A DNA stretch of 64,000 nt, from contig CAKUZR010000002.1 in NCBI GenBank assembly GCA_934718065.1, forward strand, positions 62,001-126,000, in the 5' to 3' direction. Positions within the stretch are counted from its first letter, which is position 1, and each line of letters opens with the position of its first letter. This document shows positions 61,447 to 64,000 of this stretch, piece after piece. A program made the position numbers and the translations under genes. The notes below the pieces were generated by a model. That model ran no database searches, was not told the DNA's origin, and saw only the letters and a program-made list of their open reading frames with translations. Source of the DNA: an uncultured Treponema sp. (GTDB lineage: Bacteria > Spirochaetota > Spirochaetia > Treponematales > Treponemataceae).

Positions 61447-63239
61447 TATTTTGCTCCGTTGCTGTTTTCATTATTTTCCGCTGGATTTTCTATTTCTTCA
61501 ATCTGCGTCTTTTTTTCGTTTTCAATTTGCTGCAGAAGAATCTGCTTTTCCTTTTTGCTCAAAGGTTTTGCCGCTTTCGGAAGAACGTTTTCCGCCGCCA
61601 CAAGATATCTTATCAGCTCGTAGACAAAAAACGCGCCCGCCGTTGCAGAAACTCCAATCATCACATTTGAAGCCGTCTGCCAGCTTTTCGCCTCGTTGTA
61701 CGAAATATCAAAATTGCTGTTATAAGCCTGGCTTTTCGCAAAGGAATTTCCGTAGACATAAAAAGTCGGGACCAAAGAAACAATGAGCGCGCTGTAGCTA
61801 GCGTACATCCAGCGGCGGCGTTTTTCAATATAGTCGCTCCGGTCAAAAGGCTTTGCGTTCACAGAAAGAAAATCTCCGTCCTTCAGAAGTTTTGCCGGAA
61901 TCAAAAAATCCGCCGTGCTTCCGCCGGAATCAACAAAATGCCCAAGAACATTCCTGTTGTTCACTTTTACAGTTCCAAAAGGATTTTCAGGGCTTACAGA
62001 ACCACCGAAAATTCCGTTTCCAAAAATATCACCGGAATAAGGTTTCTGAAGACGAATTTTCACCTCGCCGTTTTTAGTTTCCTTCATTTCAACATCAATC
62101 TTGAAATTCCGGCTTCCAGAAAATCCGTAGGTCGCGGAAACTGTGTCAAATCCTTCCGACGCAAAAACAACCGTATGAACTCCGCTCTGAACAATTATCG
62201 GGCGGGAAATACTTCTGTACACAATGCCATCAATTGTCACCGAAAGTTTTTTCAGCGCATCTTCCGGAGAAACTGAAATGTCAAGAAAAACCGGCATGCT
62301 GTCCGCAATTCTAGGCGTTATCTGCAAGGCAAGCGCAACCGCAAGAAGCCGCAGATTTTCAACAGAGCCAACATCCACCGCGCTCCCGATAAGCCGCCCG
62401 CCCGGATACTGATACAGCGAAACCGCGCACGAGACATAGCTTCCGTAGACAGTAACCGTTCCAGTCAGAAGACCGTTTATTTTCGCGTCAACGCAAGCCT
62501 TTTCAAACGCGTAGGAAGAATATCCCTGCGAGCGTTTTTCCTCGCCGGCGTCAAAAAACTTGGTAAAATCATTCTGATAAAGCGAAACGTTTTCAATCAC
62601 AGGACCGTCGCTTGAATTTTTCGCCATTTCCCTGAAAAGCTCGGCGAATTTGTTTTTTTCCTGCTTTTCCTCAACAACCAGACCTTCTTCAATGCGCTTT
62701 TTCCGTTCTTCATCCTCTTCAATTTGAAAAGCGTATTTTTCATTCTCGTTTTTTACAGCCAGAAGATTTTCATCAATTTTCTTTTGAATCTCGCTGATTT
62801 TCTTTTCAGATTCCTTCAGCTTCATTTTAAGCTTGCGCGGGGAATAATCGTTCAGAAGAATCGAGTCGCGCGCCTTCACTTCCTTTGAAAGCTGAAGAAA
62901 AAGATCCAGCCTGGTTTTCTGAAGCTCGTAAAGCGAACGGTCAAGTTTTTCACGTCCGCGAGGGGCGCGCTCAAGGTTTTCGGAAAGCTGCTCAAGAATC
63001 AGCGACGGCAGCGTTGAATTTATCGACTCAAACGACGCCGAGCTGTTCTTCTGCGACAAAGTAAATTTTTCTGCCGCCAGAACCCACTTTTTTTCAGTTT
63101 CAGCAGCCTGAACCGAAAAAGCAAGAGCCACCAGGACAAAACAAGAGAAAACCAGTTTTCTGCAAAAAAGATTAAACGTCGTCGTCGGAAGCCCCTGAAT
63201 CCATCGGAAGCCCCTTCCACTGCGCAAGAAGGTAAGCAT
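61446..63239 (-). CDS. PEGA-like envelope protein with two membrane helices, start uncertain
   Basis: About 597 residues. A signal peptide-like stretch ([20 protein letters not shown]) comes after a prefix that is an alternative reading of prfB. Then follow a coiled-coil region (about 95-215), a domain with [34 protein letters not shown] (in pieces; PEGA-like, about 335-390), and two helices near the C-terminus. The real start is unclear: in-frame ATG codons (63239, 63260) lie inside prfB, and no ATG, GTG or TTG occurs closer to the signal peptide. A CTG or ATT start is possible. It precedes ftsY with one base overlap. Confidence 0.55.
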   Translation of the reverse strand: MLTFLRSGRGFRWIQGLPTTTFNLFCRKLVFSCFVLVALAFSVQAAETEKKWVLAAEKFTLSQKNSSASFESINSTLPSLILEQLSENLERAPRGREKLDRSLYELQKTRLDLFLQLSKEVKARDSILLNDYSPRKLKMKLKESEKKISEIQKKIDENLLAVKNENEKYAFQIEEDEERKKRIEEGLVVEEKQEKNKFAELFREMAKNSSDGPVIENVSLYQNDFTKFFDAGEEKRSQGYSSYAFEKACVDAKINGLLTGTVTVYGSYVSCAVSLYQYPGGRLIGSAVDVGSVENLRLLAVALALQITPRIADSMPVFLDISVSPEDALKKLSVTIDGIVYRSISRPIIVQSGVHTVVFASEGFDTVSATYGFSGSRNFKIDVEMKETKNGEVKIRLQKPYSGDIFGNGIFGGSVSPENPFGTVKVNNRNVLGHFVDSGGSTADFLIPAKLLKDGDFLSVNAKPFDRSDYIEKRRRWMYASYSALIVSLVPTFYVYGNSFAKSQAYNSNFDISYNEAKSWQTASNVMIGVSATAGAFFVYELIRYLVAAENVLPKAAKPLSKKEKQILLQQIENEKKTQIEEIENPAENNENSNGAK

Positions 63240-64000
63240 CCATAAACTGGTCAATATCACCGTCCATTACCGCCTGGATGTTTCCAGTTTCGCATTTTGT
63301 GCGGTGATCCTTCACCATTGTATAAGGCTGAAAAACATAGGAACGAATCTGGTTTCCCCAGGAAATATCCTTTTTTTCAGCGCCGAATTTAGCGTTTTCT
63401 TTTTCTTTTTGCTCGCGGTAATATTCATAAAGCCGCGCGCGAAGCATGCTCATACAGGCCTGACGGTTAAAAATCTGGCTGCGCTCGCTCTGGCAGGCAA
63501 CAACAATTCCCGTAGGAATATGCGTGAACCGAACCGCGGAATCAGTCTTGTTCACATGCTGTCCGCCCTTTCCGCCCGCGCGGTAAGTGTCAACACGCAA
63601 ATCTTCAGGCCGGATTTCAACTTCAATAGAATCATCCAGCACCGGAAAAACATAAACGCTCGCAAAAGAAGTATGGCGGCGCGCGTTCGCGTCAAACGGA
63701 GAAATTCTTACCAGCCGGTGGATTCCCGCCTCGCCCTTCAAATGCCCGTAAACATAATCACCGTCAATCTGCAAAGTTACAGATTTTATTCCGCCTTCCG
63801 CCTCAAGCATATCAACAACTTCAATCTTAAAGCCATGGCGTTCAGCCCAGCGCGTGTACATCCGGCAAAGCATTCTAGCCCAGTCTTCCGCCTCAGTTCC
63901 GCCAGCCCCGGCGTGAATCGTAATAAACGCAGGCGAATCGTCAACTTCCCCGGAAAGAAGATTCAAAATATTCAGCTCGTCAAAACGTTTTCTGGCCTTT
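63172..64000 (-). CDS. prfB: Peptide chain release factor 2, 5' end beyond window
   Basis: Releases completed proteins at UGA and UAA codons. The visible 276 residues run from [23 protein letters not shown] through the GGQ catalytic loop ([20 protein letters not shown]) to a C-terminus of DSGASDDDV. The frame stays open to the right edge, so the N-terminus and any programmed frameshift site lie outside. An internal TTG at 63966 is not the start. Confidence 0.94.
   Translation of the reverse strand, partial: KARKRFDELNILNLLSGEVDDSPAFITIHAGAGGTEAEDWARMLCRMYTRWAERHGFKIEVVDMLEAEGGIKSVTLQIDGDYVYGHLKGEAGIHRLVRISPFDANARRHTSFASVYVFPVLDDSIEVEIRPEDLRVDTYRAGGKGGQHVNKTDSAVRFTHIPTGIVVACQSERSQIFNRQACMSMLRARLYEYYREQKEKENAKFGAEKKDISWGNQIRSYVFQPYTMVKDHRTKCETGNIQAVMDGDIDQFMDAYLLAQWKGLPMDSGASDDDV

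Overview
The window looks like chromosome of a treponeme (spirochaete) carrying the end of an integrated conjugative element. The evidence for Treponema is the gene order tamB-bamA-skp-mutS, a PUR-alpha-type nucleic-acid-binding protein, a membrane class III adenylate cyclase, two Lol-type permeases around one ATPase, and many secreted or lipoprotein genes of spirochaete type. The species cannot be named from this sequence.

Region 1 (1 to about 18.86 kb) is a mobile element read entirely from the minus strand. In transcription order it holds parA, parB, four small genes including an HEXXH metallopeptidase-like protein, a giant polyvalent protein gene broken by a +1 frameshift, a secreted SNase-type nuclease, a replication-initiator-like gene with an internal iteron array, a membrane protein, a ribbon-helix-helix protein, and a type IV secretion block (virB11, virB2, ssb, virB8, virB9, virB10; virB10 runs off the left edge). 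Replication, partition, conjugation and host-conflict functions together suggest an integrated conjugative plasmid or ICE. VirB4, VirB6, a coupling protein, relaxase and integrase are not in the window. The element is unusually rich in short palindromes and tRNA-like sequences, several inside coding regions. The noncoding stretch 18.38-18.99 kb holds tRNA-like pieces, one a 3' half of tRNA-Pro, and probably contains the attachment-site boundary.

Region 2 (18.9-26.9 kb, minus strand) is an envelope and signalling operon: adenylate cyclase, FecR-domain scaffold protein, coiled-coil/outer-membrane barrel protein, InlB-type repeat lipoprotein. Region 3 (26.96-29.7 kb, plus strand) has phosphoglucomutase and a DnaQ-type exonuclease. 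Region 4 (29.7-47.8 kb, minus strand) has a LysM/degenerate M23 protein, an HD-domain protein, a conserved protein of unknown function, recN, NAD kinase, a DegT-type protein, cheW, comF, then mutS, skp, bamA and tamB. Region 5 (47.8-51.9 kb, plus strand) has tmk, a secreted protein, aroB, a cysteine desulfurase and a PUR-alpha protein. Region 6 (51.9-64 kb, minus strand) has rnhB, a beta-helix protein, a phosphoribosyltransferase, a solute-binding protein, a LolCDE-like exporter, a repeat protein, ftsY, a PEGA-like envelope protein and a 5'-truncated prfB.

The strongest candidates for something new are the giant polyvalent gene with its frameshift, its three 123-bp repeats with changing but still self-complementary hairpins, the cloverleaf-like sequence antisense to it, the in-frame palindromes in parA, and the intragenic iterons of the initiator gene. 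All counts and alignments were made by eye, and no database was searched.
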